Positions 8,558-19,637 are shown, counted from the first letter of the stretch. The stretch: 64,000 bases of DNA from Sporosarcina sp. FSL K6-1522 (GCF_038622445.1 NZ_CP152019.1:3446501-3510500), one strand, 5' to 3'. The notes: a model not told the origin generated them from the letters alone. A program made the numbers and translations.

Positions 8558-9256
8558 CTATTTCCTATACATCCTCCTCGCCTCATGCGTTGCCAAATCA
8601 GCCAGTCGAGTTGTAATTGGCAGTCTGCTGTCTTTTTCTACAAAGTGCATCGTTATTTTCGTTGCGGTTTCTAAGTCAATCCAGTTGCCACAAGAAACAA
8701 AAATAGGTTTGACATCTTTCCTTGATCGTAACGTCCGTCCATAGACCTCATGATTGATGACAATATCCGTATAAGCACCTACTTGATTTTTAGGTATGAT
8801 AAAATCTACAGCATTGATTTTCAAATAGGTTTTCGCTACACCAATGGTCGGCCTGCCTAACTCAAAAGAAGCATGCGTGGCAATTCCCATATGGCGAGTA
8901 TGTAGGTAGCCGTTCCCATCGAACATATAAAGATCCGGTTGAATGGTTAACTTCTTCACGGTTTCTAATACTAAAGGTAACTCTCTAAAAGCTAGATATC
9001 CTGAAATATAAGGAAACGTTATTTTCTCCACATGGTGTACTTCCTCAACAACTTCTTTCGTAACATAGTCCACGACTACAATACAGCATGCGCCGTAATC
9101 GATCCCTTCCTCCATCCAATACGCGATATCTACACCGCCTACATATTTCATGTCTTCCATCTTGAATTTGTTTTGCAAGGATACTTGATTCACTAATTGT
9201 TCTTGTATGTGTTTTAGTTCTTCTATCGAATATGTTTGGTTCTGTTTGTTTTGCAA
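8558..9256 (-). CDS. nfi: Endonuclease V (deoxyinosine endonuclease)
   Basis: Cleaves DNA (or RNA) one phosphodiester 3' of deoxyinosine, initiating alternative excision repair of deaminated adenine. Family motifs are complete: YVGGVDIAY with the metal-binding Asp at residue 43, FPYISGYLAFRELP with the catalytic Glu near 93, DGNGYLHTRHMGIATH near 115-130 and the GVAKTYLK helix. The start is taken as TTG 9256, nine bases after AAGGGG, giving 232 residues, a normal family length; an ATG 27 bases upstream lacks a ribosome binding site. It is a single gene with a hairpin about 115 bases downstream. Confidence 0.92.
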   Translation of the reverse strand: MQNKQNQTYSIEELKHIQEQLVNQVSLQNKFKMEDMKYVGGVDIAYWMEEGIDYGACCIVVVDYVTKEVVEEVHHVEKITFPYISGYLAFRELPLVLETVKKLTIQPDLYMFDGNGYLHTRHMGIATHASFELGRPTIGVAKTYLKINAVDFIIPKNQVGAYTDIVINHEVYGRTLRSRKDVKPIFVSCGNWIDLETATKITMHFVEKDSRLPITTRLADLATHEARRMYRK

Positions 9257-9316
9257 TGTTCGATTCCCCTTATCATTTTGCATATTTCTATTATCTTATC
9301 TCATTTTCCATTCAAG

Positions 9317-9366
9317 AAAAAACACTTACCCGCTTATTCCGTAACGAATATGCGGGTAAGTGTTTA
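9317..9366 (-). terminator. Intrinsic terminator at the amidase 3' end
   Basis: Fourteen-base stem AAACACTTACCCGC / GCGGGTAAGTGTTT; the distal arm reaches the amidase stop codon at 9364. On the minus strand it is followed by TTTTCTTG. It also separates the amidase from the nfi promoter region. Confidence 0.8.
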
Positions 9367-10734
9367 TCTAGTACTATTCGTACTTTGCTCGTATGCATAA
9401 CCAAGCTGATAGAGCAACGCCTCATCCCAATGCTTTCCGATTAGTTGAAAACCAATCGGCAGCCCGCTTGACGAAAACCCACAAGGTATGGATAATCCTG
9501 GATTACCCGTAAAATTCGTCGGACGATTCAATCGGATGAGGGCGTCTCCTACCAATTCTCGCTGATCTCCTAGCTGCACTACATTTTGTCCAATTGTTGT
9601 AGGCACAATCGGAAGTGTCGGCGTCAATAAGACGTCAACCTTATTGAAAACATGATTGAAGCCTTCGATTAGCTGATGTCGTTGTTGTTGAGCACGTATA
9701 TAGTCAGAACTAGAGACTCCTTTACAGTCTAATATGCCCGCATAGACATTTGGATGATAACCCTGCCTGTTGTTCATAATATTTTCCGCATGCTCCGCAT
9801 AAATTTCAGCACGTATCGTCATCGATTGTGCTCGAATGATTTCATCGATTTTTTCAAGTTCTACGTTTACTACATTCGCTCCTAGCATGTGATACGTATG
9901 AATGACTTCCTCCATTTTAGTAGCAACTTCACTTTCAAGGTTTTGATAATAATACGATGGAATGCCGATTGTTTTCCCTTGAATACTACTCCCTATAAAA
10001 CGACTGTAGTCTTCAGCTGGCCTTTGAATCGTAAACAAATCCTTGTCATCCTGTCCTGCAAGTATCGTTAATAACAAAGCGTTTTCCATTACATTCCTCG
10101 TCATCGGTCCAGGATGATCGAGCGTATAGGCTAAATTATGAATGCCATATTTGCTTACTAATCCAAAGGTCGGTTTCATACCAACAATGCCACAAGCGGA
10201 AGCAGGAATTCGGATGGAACCACCCGTATCCGTTCCCAAAGCTGCAAAAGCCATTTTTGTCGCTACCGCAACGGCTGATCCGCTGCTCGAACCCCCGGCA
10301 ATTTTTTCGGGATTGTATGGATTACGACAAGGCCCAAAGCCAGATACATCCCCAATTGGTCCAACGGCAAACTCATGTGTATGTGCTTTGCCAATAATAA
10401 TCGCACCTGCTTCTTTCAATTTCGTAATAACCGTTGCATCATAGTCTGGTGTAAAGTTTTTGTACATTTCCGATCCCATTGTCGTACGGATACCTTTCGT
10501 GAAAATGATATCCTTCACAGCAATCGGAATACCGTGAAAAGGGCTTCTTCTTACCTCTTTCATCATTTCCTCTTCAGCTATTTTTGCCGCTGCCATCGCT
10601 TCTGTTTCACAAACCGTAATGAACGCATTATAGGTTGGGTTATCACGTTCAATGTTCGCTAGTGATTGCCTCACCAGTTCTACTGGCGAGATTTTCTTGT
10701 ACTCTAATTGATTTGATACCGTTTGGAAACCCAT
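9364..10734 (-). CDS. Amidase-signature hydrolase (GatA-like)
   Basis: A 456-residue member of the amidase signature family. The Ser-cisSer-Lys triad is visible: Lys74 in IAVKDIIFTKG, Ser149 in GGSSSGSAVAVA and Ser173 in TDTGGSIRIPASACG, with the family's usual 75- and 24-residue spacings. It hydrolyses an amide bond, but the substrate cannot be read from sequence. It is not gatA of the tRNA amidotransferase operon, because gatC and gatB are absent and the C-terminal half is of the stand-alone amidase type. It starts at ATG 10734 behind TAGGAGGTAGACCG and is monocistronic. Cytoplasmic: no signal peptide. Confidence 0.88.
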   Translation of the reverse strand: MGFQTVSNQLEYKKISPVELVRQSLANIERDNPTYNAFITVCETEAMAAAKIAEEEMMKEVRRSPFHGIPIAVKDIIFTKGIRTTMGSEMYKNFTPDYDATVITKLKEAGAIIIGKAHTHEFAVGPIGDVSGFGPCRNPYNPEKIAGGSSSGSAVAVATKMAFAALGTDTGGSIRIPASACGIVGMKPTFGLVSKYGIHNLAYTLDHPGPMTRNVMENALLLTILAGQDDKDLFTIQRPAEDYSRFIGSSIQGKTIGIPSYYYQNLESEVATKMEEVIHTYHMLGANVVNVELEKIDEIIRAQSMTIRAEIYAEHAENIMNNRQGYHPNVYAGILDCKGVSSSDYIRAQQQRHQLIEGFNHVFNKVDVLLTPTLPIVPTTIGQNVVQLGDQRELVGDALIRLNRPTNFTGNPGLSIPCGFSSSGLPIGFQLIGKHWDEALLYQLGYAYEQSTNSTR

Positions 10735-10874
10735 CGGTCTACCTCCTATATTTCCGCCTGATACAAGGGTATCTCAGTTCCGCCCATCCCCCCCTGACAA
10801 ATCAGAACAATGTATAAATAATCTTCATATATGCAGTCTAAACATGATTACTCCACATCGCAACTCCAAAACAA

Positions 10875-10904
10875 CAAAAAACCCGATCCACTAACGGACC
10901 GGGC
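10875..10904 (-). terminator. Intrinsic terminator of xpt-pbuX
   Basis: Stem CCCGGTCCG / CGGATCGGG (minus strand) followed by a run of T, about 40 bases after the pbuX stop codon. Confidence 0.8.
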
Positions 10905-10942
10905 AACTCACTTCTCTATCTTATTTGTTATTTCGACAACTG

Positions 10943-12855
<1,913 letters not shown>

Positions 12856-12925
12856 CTATGACCGTGCGTCCATTCATCCCATGAGTGGAGCAATGTCATT
12901 CGAGCTTACTTGTCGAATGGAATCG

Positions 12926-12955
12926 AAAAAGGGCATGATCTATCGATGATCCCCC
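12926..12955 (-). terminator. Candidate expression-platform terminator of the purine riboswitch
   Basis: On the minus strand, a GGG..GATC / GATC..GCCC hairpin is followed by TTTTT, about 20 bases after the aptamer. A second U-tract (12842-12848) after GGGC, nearer the xpt ribosome binding site, is an alternative. The exact switching helix is not resolved. Confidence 0.45.
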
Positions 12956-12971
12956 GTTCAATTCGTTGCTG

Positions 12972-13036
12972 CCCATAGTCGATTTGTTTACGGCAAATCG
13001 GTAGAAACTTGCAGGCCATATCCCCGCGATTATATG
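12972..13036 (-). promoter_or_regulatory. Purine riboswitch, guanine type
   Basis: The minus-strand RNA contains the conserved purine aptamer core: P1 strand ATAATCGC, the J1/2 to P2 segment GGGGATATGGC, TTTCTACC of J2/3, CCGTAAA in loop 3, and a closing GACTATGGGC. The specificity base in GACTAT is C rather than the U of adenine aptamers, so guanine or hypoxanthine/xanthine binding is expected, which fits the downstream xpt-pbuX salvage operon. Ligand binding should reduce expression, as in the Bacillus xpt leader. Confidence 0.93.
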
Positions 13037-13061
13037 AGTAAATTACGCTTATAATGTACTA

Positions 13062-13089
13062 ATTATAGCATGGGAAAGGGATTTTTCAA
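13062..13089 (-). promoter_or_regulatory. Sigma-A promoter for xpt-pbuX
   Basis: Minus-strand TTGAAA, 16-base spacer, TATAAT, about 25 bases before the start of the riboswitch aptamer. Confidence 0.7.
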
Positions 13090-13300
13090 CGACTTGGAAA
13101 GTTAAAAAAGGATTCACTCTATTACCTTTTCATTCAATTGCGCTTGAATTTAGAATTGTACTAGCACCACAGATTTCTATACTTTTCTACGACTTAATCT
13201 TTTGTAAAAACATGTCGAATCTAGTTGCGTTCGCAAGCATACATTTATCGCTATACATATGTTATTCTTAAAGGTATCAATTAATTTTGGAGGCTTTATT

Positions 13301-14515
13301 TTGACTAATCAACGCGCTACACCAATTAGTAAAAAACTCACGTTCACGCGTAACACTTGGTTCCTTCTACTCGGCATCATCTTCATCGCCTCCACACTTC
13401 GGTCGCCCTTAACATCTGTCGGCCCTTTAATCTCTTCCATTCGCGATAGTTTGGGCATTTCGAATGTATTAGCCGGGTTCCTGACGACCATTCCATTGTT
13501 GGCATTTGCCATTATTTCGCCATTTACACCGCGGCTGGCACGCCGTTTCGGATTAGAGCGAACCCTATTTGGCTCGCTACTTCTATTAACAGCTGGGATT
13601 ATTATTCGTTCTCTCGGTACGACTCCAACCTTACTCATAGGAACATTCCTATTAGGGGCTGCAATCGCATTTGGCAATGTGTTATTGCCCAGTTTAATCA
13701 AACTCAATTTCCCATTGCAAATGGGGTTAATGACAGGCATTTATTCGGTCGCGATGAACCTATCGGCCTCTACCGCAGCAGGTATTAGCGTGCCGCTTGC
13801 CCACGGAACGCCATTCGGCTGGGAAGGTGCACTAGGTATATGGGGCATTTTGACATTCATTGCCGTGCTCGTCTGGCTCCCTCAATTGAAAAACACCAAA
13901 CGCTCAAGTGCATCTGCAACTTCTACACGTGAATCGCAATCGATTTGGCGCTCCTCATTAGCATGGGCTGTCACCATTTTCATGGGGATCCAGTCCTTAA
14001 TTTTTTACTCTACTTCAGCCTGGATGCCTGAAGTACTAAAAGCACAAGGGATTAGCGCGGATGGTGCGGGCTGGCTTGTTTCCCTGCTGCAATTTTCTCA
14101 AGTACCGTTGATGTTCATCGTTCCAATCCTTGCGGGAAAAGTAAGAGATCAGCGAATCATTGTCGCAGGCGTCGCAGGATTATATTTGATTGGCTATGGT
14201 GGCGTACTGTTTGGGTTTACTTCCCTTGCGGCATTATGGATGGTGGTCATTGGGGTAGCGGGTGGAGCGTCCTTTAGCCTTGCAATGATGTTCTTCACGT
14301 TACGGACACGGACACCACATGAAGCTGCTGAATTATCTGGCATGGCACAGTCCTTTGGCTACGGACTGGCCGCCATTGGACCTGTATTATTCGGTTTCCT
14401 GCACGACGTGACGTCTAGTTGGACGGGTCCAATGCTGATTATTATCATTTCAGCTATCATTATCTTCCTAGCAGGGATGAAAGCCGGGAAAAATGTATTT
14501 ATCTTGCAGGAGTAA
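13301..14515 (+). CDS. MFS transporter, CynX/NimT family
   Basis: A 404-residue major facilitator with about 12 hydrophobic spans. The early segment IASTLRSPLTSVGPLI and the ARRFGLERTL loop between spans 2 and 3 are typical of the CynX/NimT (cyanate/2-nitroimidazole) subfamily. The start is TTG 13301, seven bases after GGAGG (13289-13293); an ATG 42 bases earlier has no ribosome binding site. Substrate is unknown: members are annotated as cyanate transporters by homology only, and no cyanase gene is nearby. Monocistronic, ending at the shared terminator at 14525-14557. Confidence 0.85.
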   Translation: MTNQRATPISKKLTFTRNTWFLLLGIIFIASTLRSPLTSVGPLISSIRDSLGISNVLAGFLTTIPLLAFAIISPFTPRLARRFGLERTLFGSLLLLTAGIIIRSLGTTPTLLIGTFLLGAAIAFGNVLLPSLIKLNFPLQMGLMTGIYSVAMNLSASTAAGISVPLAHGTPFGWEGALGIWGILTFIAVLVWLPQLKNTKRSSASATSTRESQSIWRSSLAWAVTIFMGIQSLIFYSTSAWMPEVLKAQGISADGAGWLVSLLQFSQVPLMFIVPILAGKVRDQRIIVAGVAGLYLIGYGGVLFGFTSLAALWMVVIGVAGGASFSLAMMFFTLRTRTPHEAAELSGMAQSFGYGLAAIGPVLFGFLHDVTSSWTGPMLIIIISAIIIFLAGMKAGKNVFILQE

Positions 14516-14524
14516 TATACAGCA

Positions 14525-14557
14525 AAAAGAGGTGCCCTATAAGAAGGCACCTCTTTT
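14525..14557. terminator. Bidirectional terminator
   Basis: Twelve-base stem AAAAGAGGTGCC / GGCACCTCTTTT between the convergent CynX-like and SRPBCC genes, with T-runs on both strands. Confidence 0.85.
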
Positions 14558-14563
14558 GCTATC

Positions 14564-15055
14564 TCAGGCCTGATCTGCTAGCGTTAGTTCAGTAAACAAT
14601 TTTTCATACTGTTCAAACCACTTTTCCCATTCTTCCTTCCGGGAATTCAATTGTTGCCCTGCAAGCAAGGATTCAATGACAATTAAGCATACATGCCACC
14701 CCGCCAAATCTTTCGCAGTTTGTTTAGTGATTGTTGTGAACCGCTCCTGAAATACTACTAAACAGCCATCTTGCACCGGTTGCAATTCAAACCCGACACT
14801 GTCACCAAACCAATCAAATGCTAGGACAGAGAACGGCGAGAACTCGAAAATTTCTAGTGTTTCAAATTTCCCGTCCCCCATATCGAACTTCATATATCCG
14901 CCTTTCGAGGGTTCCCCGACCTGCAACTCCTGAAACCATTTTTCCAGTTTCCTATTATCCGTCAGCATTGCCCAAACTCGCTCCACAGGTTGCTCGATAT
15001 GGCGCTCATAACGAGCGATGTACCCTTCCTCTGTTTGTTTAATGTCCGCAATCAT
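14564..15055 (-). CDS. SRPBCC / AHSA1-type START-like protein
   Basis: A 163-residue protein of the SRPBCC superfamily, closest in style to activator-of-Hsp90 ATPase homologue (AHSA1) proteins: YERHIEQPVERVWAMLTD at the N-terminus, KLEKWFQELQVGEPSKGG near residue 37 and a long C-terminal helix ending in EKWFEQYEKLF. The fold makes a hydrophobic cavity; ligand and role are unknown for most bacterial members. It starts at ATG 15055 behind GGAAGGAGAAGAATTCAA. Transcribed alone, convergent with the upstream permease. Confidence 0.82.
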   Translation of the reverse strand: MIADIKQTEEGYIARYERHIEQPVERVWAMLTDNRKLEKWFQELQVGEPSKGGYMKFDMGDGKFETLEIFEFSPFSVLAFDWFGDSVGFELQPVQDGCLVVFQERFTTITKQTAKDLAGWHVCLIVIESLLAGQQLNSRKEEWEKWFEQYEKLFTELTLADQA

Positions 15056-15152
15056 TTGAATTCTTCTCCTTCCATCTCAGCAAGCGTAAAAAAGTAACAG
15101 CACTCCGAATCAATCTTGTCCCCACCCAAACTTGATTCGTACATACTCTTCC

Positions 15153-15908
15153 TTAACATTCTAGTTCCAAGACAATTGGGCAATGATCGCTGCCCATCAC
15201 ATACGGGTGAATGGTAGCATCTGTTAGCGAAGATTCCAGTTGTTTAGATGCAATGAAGTAATCGATGCGCCAACCGATATTGCGTTCACGAACTTTGGCC
15301 ATGTAAGACCACCACGTGTAGGCCCCTTCTTGATCCGGATGAAAATGTCTGAACGTATCGATAAAACCTTCCGCTAATAATGCGGTCATCTTACCTCGCT
15401 CTTCGAACGTAAAACCTGAATTGCCGATATTGGATTTCACATTGCGTATATCAATTTCTTCATGTGCAACATTCAAATCACCACATAAAATGACTGGCTT
15501 CTTCTGATCCAACGCTACCAAATATGCCCGCATATCTTCTTCCCATTCTAAGCGGAACGGCAAGCGCGCCAAATCTCGTTGGGCGTTTGGTGCATAGACG
15601 TTCACCAAGTAAAAATGTTGGAACTCTAATGTCAAAATGCGTCCTTCTACTTCTTCATCTGCATCCCCGACACCATATTTCACAGACAATGGTTGCTCTT
15701 TCGTAAAGACCGCTGTTCCAGAGTACCCTTTCTTGACAGCATAATTCCAATACTGATGATACCCTTCTAACTGCAAATCAATTTGCCCTTCTTGCAGCTT
15801 CGTTTCCTGGACACAGAAAATATCCGCGTTTACTTCATTAAAATAGTCTAAAAAACCTTTACGAACACACGCACGTAATCCATTAACGTTCCATGATACT
15901 AATTTCAA
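15153..15908 (-). CDS. exoA: Exodeoxyribonuclease III (AP endonuclease)
   Basis: A 251-residue class II AP endonuclease that cuts 5' of abasic sites in base excision repair and has 3'-exonuclease activity. All active-site blocks are present: SWNVNGLRA at the N-terminus, ADIFCVQETKLQ with the metal-binding Glu near residue 36, VNVYAPNAQ near 105, CGDLNVAHEEID near 143, RIDYFIAS near 216 and GSDHCPIVLEL with the catalytic His near 244. It starts at TTG 15908 after GGAGTCAGTATAAA. Single gene, cytoplasmic. Confidence 0.95.
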   Translation of the reverse strand: MKLVSWNVNGLRACVRKGFLDYFNEVNADIFCVQETKLQEGQIDLQLEGYHQYWNYAVKKGYSGTAVFTKEQPLSVKYGVGDADEEVEGRILTLEFQHFYLVNVYAPNAQRDLARLPFRLEWEEDMRAYLVALDQKKPVILCGDLNVAHEEIDIRNVKSNIGNSGFTFEERGKMTALLAEGFIDTFRHFHPDQEGAYTWWSYMAKVRERNIGWRIDYFIASKQLESSLTDATIHPYVMGSDHCPIVLELEC

Positions 15909-16725
15909 TTTATACTGACTCCTTCGCTATCCAATAACTCCAGATTACCAAACAACCCGCGGTCAAACAACAAATTGGTGAGCAACTATTCCACAAATGG
16001 CATCATTTCAAATCACGCCTATTAATTTAACCATTTACTTGCATAAAACATTGATAAGAAATGCCCATACCTCCATTTTCACTAAACGATTTCCGGTCCG
16101 CTTTCGGCACATGATTCACGACAGCTTTACGGAGGAATCAATTCCTTCGGTGTAAGGGGCAAGTATAACTAGAAATGACTGCGTCATTTCTAGTTATACT
16201 CCTTTTCATAATGCTGTTGTGAATCAGTACCTGTCGCGTCCCTCCAATCATTAACTGATAAATACGGTTGCTTGGAAAGGAAAGAAGAGAGGACTTTCTA
16301 TAGAGAGTGCAAGTGCCGAAGATACAATTTCGGGCACTCTTACCCTTGAACAATGCGTTCCTTCTTTACTTGTAGCAAGGCTTATGCACCTGAATATAGA
16401 AAGCCGGGTAGAAAAAGTGAACCCTTTCTACAATAACAATAGAAAACACCATTACAAAGGCTTCAGCGGCCAAAATTGCATCTTTGGCCGCCTCTCTATG
16501 TAAAAAGCCAGCAACTCTTTCTTCCCAAAAAGTATTTGCACTTTAGATACTTGAGATTTTGGAGCGCGATGGATGAGCAATCACCAGACGATTATCGAAA
16601 TTGTTCCATCCAAAGCAATCCGAAAGGAATTGTATACAGTGTGCCTAGTATATAATGTAGTTGTTTTTTTGCTAATCAACAGATGTCATTTCAATTGATC
16701 ATAATGTTATGCATTCCAACAATGT
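15909..16725. other. Gene-free interval with palindromes
   Basis: About 800 bases without a convincing gene. Besides the nested palindrome at 16099-16226 it has a GGCCAAA / TTTGGCC hairpin near 16460-16490. A 71-codon minus-strand frame across the palindrome lacks a ribosome binding site and is not called. Confidence 0.6.
16099..16226. repeat. Nested palindromic repeat element
   Basis: An outer imperfect inverted repeat (ATGATTCACGACAGC at 16111, GCTGTTGTGAATCA at 16213-16226) encloses a perfect 18-base inverted repeat with a 3-base loop: arms 16162-16179 and 16183-16200, beginning AGTATAACTAGAAATGAC. The left outer sequence from 16099 recurs almost exactly at 54910-54940 (same strand), so part of this is a dispersed repeat. 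It could fold into a long cruciform or RNA hairpin. Confidence 0.7.
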
Positions 16726-16771
16726 AAAAAAGAATCATCGCTCTTCTAATGAAGAAACGATGATTCCTTTT
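16726..16771 (-). terminator. Intrinsic terminator of psuKG
   Basis: Stem AGAATCATCG / CGATGATTCC with flanking A/T runs, 12 bases after the psuG stop codon on the minus strand. Confidence 0.8.
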
Positions 16772-16782
16772 CAAATTCACAA

Positions 16783-17694
16783 TTAGTTTTTGTTAAATGC
16801 AACTGCAATTTGCGCACCGATCACAGCGTTATTTTTCACTAATGCGATGTTAGCGTCCAAGCTCTTGCCATCTGTCAATTCTTTGACTTTACCAAGCATG
16901 AATGGTGTCACGTCTTTACCTGCAATGTTGTTTGCATTGGCTTCGTCTAGTGCTGTTTGAATAATGCCATTGATGAAGCTTTCTTCCATTGCATCTGCTT
17001 CTGGGATTGGGTTAGCAATAACTGCGCCACCCTTCAAGCCAAGGTTCCATTTCGCATGCAGCATGTCTGCAACTGTTTCAGCATTATCCGCACGAAGTTG
17101 AAGTGGGAACTCGCTCGCACGTGTGTAAAATGCTGGTAATGTATCTGTTCCGTATCCAACAACCGGCACACCTTTTGTTTCTAAATATTCAAGTGTCAAA
17201 CCGATATCAAGAATTGATTTCGCTCCTGCGCAAATAACAGCAACGTCCGTTTGAGCAAGCTCTTCAAGGTCAGCCGAAATATCCATTGTCGTTTCCGCAC
17301 CACGGTGAACACCACCAATACCGCCTGTTACGAATACGCGGATACCCGCAAGGTCTGCACAAATCATCGTTGCCGCAACTGTTGTGGCACCCAATTGTTT
17401 TGTAGCAATTAGATAACCGATATCACGACGTGAAACTTTCGCAACGCCTTGACTGTTACCGAACATTTCCAGCTCTTCATCAGATAGACCGATTTTGATC
17501 ATTCCATCGATAATTGCGATTGTTGCAGGCACTGCACCATTATCACGAATAATTTGTTCCACTTCGCGCGCTGTTTTGACGTTTTGTGGGTATGGCATAC
17601 CGTGTGAAATGATTGTCGATTCAAGTGCGACAACCGGCTTTCCTTGTGCCATTGCTTCTTGTACTTCTGCTGAGTAAGATAGATATTTTTCCAT
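16783..17694 (-). CDS. psuG: Pseudouridine-5'-phosphate glycosidase
   Basis: Cleaves pseudouridine 5'-phosphate to uracil and ribose 5-phosphate. A 303-residue protein matching PsuG along its length: [18 protein letters not shown] near residue 22, [13 protein letters not shown] near 52, [14 protein letters not shown] near 122, the [21 protein letters not shown] block with the catalytic Lys/Glu region near 157-175, and a C-terminal [25 protein letters not shown]. Its ATG overlaps the psuK TAA by one base, with GGAGG inside the end of psuK, so the two are translationally coupled. The pair degrades pseudouridine from RNA turnover. Confidence 0.95.
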   Translation of the reverse strand: MEKYLSYSAEVQEAMAQGKPVVALESTIISHGMPYPQNVKTAREVEQIIRDNGAVPATIAIIDGMIKIGLSDEELEMFGNSQGVAKVSRRDIGYLIATKQLGATTVAATMICADLAGIRVFVTGGIGGVHRGAETTMDISADLEELAQTDVAVICAGAKSILDIGLTLEYLETKGVPVVGYGTDTLPAFYTRASEFPLQLRADNAETVADMLHAKWNLGLKGGAVIANPIPEADAMEESFINGIIQTALDEANANNIAGKDVTPFMLGKVKELTDGKSLDANIALVKNNAVIGAQIAVAFNKN

Positions 17695-18788
17695 TAATAT
17701 TCCTCCAATTCGATTGTAAGCTGTGCTTTTGATAATTCTGGACGTACTGTATAGGATGATTCAAGTGTTTTCGCAGCATTAACAAGACCGCAACGAATCG
17801 CCTCATCTGTAGTCATGCCTTCTAAATGACCGTGTAAAATCCCTGACACAAATGCATCACCTGCACCTGTTACATCTTCCACTACGACTCCACTCAGGGC
17901 CTCGTAGCGTTTCACTTCTCCGCCACGCTTGCCAGCCATAACACCTTTCGCACCGGCTGTTACGACGACATTTTCCGCGCCAGCTTCAAATAACTTCTGC
18001 ACCGCAAGCTGCCAGTCTTCGTCGCTTTGGATCGATTGACCTGTGTACGTTTCCGCTTCGTCTTGATTGCAGATAAACCATGTGACACCTTCCAGATTAT
18101 CTGGCATCCGTGCCATTTTAGGCGACGACACTGGGACAATGACGAGCCCTGTACCATGTACTTGCGCACGACTTTTGACGTATTCAACCGTTTCTTTCGG
18201 ACAGTTTAAATCCATCACCGCTAATGCCGCATTGGCAATCAAACGATCATTGCTTTCGATATACTCCGCCGATAACGCTTCGTAGACATCCATATTGGCC
18301 ATCGCAATAACAAGCTCACCATCAGGACCGAGGACCGCCGAATAGGAACCTGTAGATTCTCCTGCTAGCAATCCAACTGCTGTGACATCCATATATGGCG
18401 CTGACTCCTGCTCAATAAACTGCCAATCTGCATCATTGCCAGCTACTGTTAAGAGTCGAATCGAATGATCGAGCCGCCCAAGGTTATCCGCGATATTACG
18501 CGCAACGCCTCCAACCGCAACAGAACTAGCAGTAGGATTCGACGTCCCCAGTTGAGCAGTATCTTTCAAATGAAACTTTCGGTCGACGTTAGCACCACCG
18601 ATACAGACGACTTCATTGTCTTCTGACAGGATATAAGCTCGTCCTGTGATGACACCACGCTTTGTTAGCCCTGATATAATATTGGCGAGTGCTGGCCGTG
18701 ACATATTCAACTGATCAGCCATTTCCTGTTGAGTCAAAAATGGATTTTTTCGCAGAAGCATCACAATTGCCGCTTCCTTGTCGTTCAC
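17694..18788 (-). CDS. psuK: Pseudouridine kinase with N-terminal HTH
   Basis: Phosphorylates pseudouridine, giving the substrate of PsuG. Residues 1-60 form a winged-helix module ([19 protein letters not shown], then [12 protein letters not shown]) and residues 60-360 a PfkB-family ribokinase domain ([11 protein letters not shown] at the start, [14 protein letters not shown] anion hole near 320). The fusion suggests the enzyme also binds DNA and may autoregulate; a perfect palindrome at 18812-18830 lies just upstream. The start is taken as GTG 18788, seven bases after GGAGG; an ATG six bases earlier overlaps that ribosome binding site. Confidence 0.9.
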   Translation of the reverse strand: MNDKEAAIVMLLRKNPFLTQQEMADQLNMSRPALANIISGLTKRGVITGRAYILSEDNEVVCIGGANVDRKFHLKDTAQLGTSNPTASSVAVGGVARNIADNLGRLDHSIRLLTVAGNDADWQFIEQESAPYMDVTAVGLLAGESTGSYSAVLGPDGELVIAMANMDVYEALSAEYIESNDRLIANAALAVMDLNCPKETVEYVKSRAQVHGTGLVIVPVSSPKMARMPDNLEGVTWFICNQDEAETYTGQSIQSDEDWQLAVQKLFEAGAENVVVTAGAKGVMAGKRGGEVKRYEALSGVVVEDVTGAGDAFVSGILHGHLEGMTTDEAIRCGLVNAAKTLESSYTVRPELSKAQLTIELEEY

Positions 18789-18811
18789 TAACATCCCTCC
18801 TCAACGAACTA

Positions 18812-18830
18812 TTGTTTACATTGTAAACAA
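18812..18830. promoter_or_regulatory. Palindromic operator upstream of psuK
   Basis: Perfect nine-base inverted repeat TTGTTTACA-T-TGTAAACAA, about 25 bases before the psuK start. It is a plausible binding site for the HTH domain of PsuK; this assignment is inference. Confidence 0.6.
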
Positions 18831-18930
18831 ATGTTTAAAGGATTGCAAGAAAAAACATACAAACACCTTTGATGAAGATAAATGCAACCCCTCTGCACTA
18901 TTTACCCCATATTCTCCAAACATAGACTAC

Positions 18931-18963
18931 AAAAAACCCGGCAAATGATTCACCAGGTTTTTC
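18931..18963 (-). terminator. Intrinsic terminator of MOSC gene
   Basis: Stem AAAAACC / GGTTTTT with an internal CGG / CCA pairing, about 25 bases after the MOSC-domain stop codon. Confidence 0.6.
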
Positions 18964-18989
18964 TTATTTAGTATGGATACACATGTAAA

Positions 18990-19637
18990 TTATATGCCTG
19001 TTGTCCATTTTTCCAGATGTTTCATAAATTTTATGCGCCAGCTTTCTGAAAGCGCATCGACGGCTAGAATCTGTTGAATAGCCTCTATATGACCAAGACT
19101 GTGATACATATGTTCATTCGCAAAAGCAACTGTCACTTGCGCCGGGTGCAACAACAGACGCTCGATTGTTGAATCAGGCCCGATGTCGCCTTCTTCTAAG
19201 ACACGCAAATAAAAGCCTGTATAACCAGAATTTTGAACACGTAGCGTTAAATCTTTCACGTCATGCCGCCCTGAAATTTTATAGCAAGGTCTTCTCGGCT
19301 GCGTCACTTCTACGACTGCTTGGCCAATTTGAAAAATATCACCAATATGCACGTCCGATTCCAACATTCCCGTTACGGTTAGATTCTCCCCGAAAGCAAC
19401 AGACGATAACTTTCGATTCAGCTCTTGTTCCCAATAAGCGTAATGCTCGTATGGATACACACAAACGGCCTTGTCCACACCTCCATGATAGGCTTCCGCC
19501 TGTCCATCCCCATCAAAATTCAATTTTGAGAGGTATAGCGGTTCATGAACCGCTTCCTTGTAAAATCCTGTTGTCACCTCTTTACCATTCAATTGTACGA
19601 CTTTCGGTTTGCCAACATTTAACGATACGATTTTCAA
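18990..19637 (-). CDS. MOSC-domain protein (YiiM-like)
   Basis: A 215-residue protein with a MOSC domain at about residues 15-155: LNVGKPKVVQLNGKEVTTG, YHGGVDKAVCVYPYEHYAYW, FGENLTVTGM and a conserved Cys in QPRRPCYKISGRHD near 137. The C-terminal 50 residues fit the 3-alpha extension of YiiM. MOSC proteins handle sulfur or molybdenum cofactor chemistry; YiiM-type enzymes reduce N-hydroxylated substrates with molybdenum cofactor. The start is TTG 19637, spaced correctly from AGAAGGTG; a GTG nine bases upstream overlaps that site. Single gene. Confidence 0.87.
   Translation of the reverse strand: MKIVSLNVGKPKVVQLNGKEVTTGFYKEAVHEPLYLSKLNFDGDGQAEAYHGGVDKAVCVYPYEHYAYWEQELNRKLSSVAFGENLTVTGMLESDVHIGDIFQIGQAVVEVTQPRRPCYKISGRHDVKDLTLRVQNSGYTGFYLRVLEEGDIGPDSTIERLLLHPAQVTVAFANEHMYHSLGHIEAIQQILAVDALSESWRIKFMKHLEKWTTGI

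Noticed and set aside
9364..10734. Assignment of the amidase as GatA of the tRNA amidotransferase
   Set aside because: No gatC or gatB is adjacent, and the gene is monocistronic with its own terminator.
16138..16353. 71-codon minus-strand frame near the palindrome
   Set aside because: It runs through the perfect inverted repeat, lacks a ribosome binding site and has no coding-like composition.
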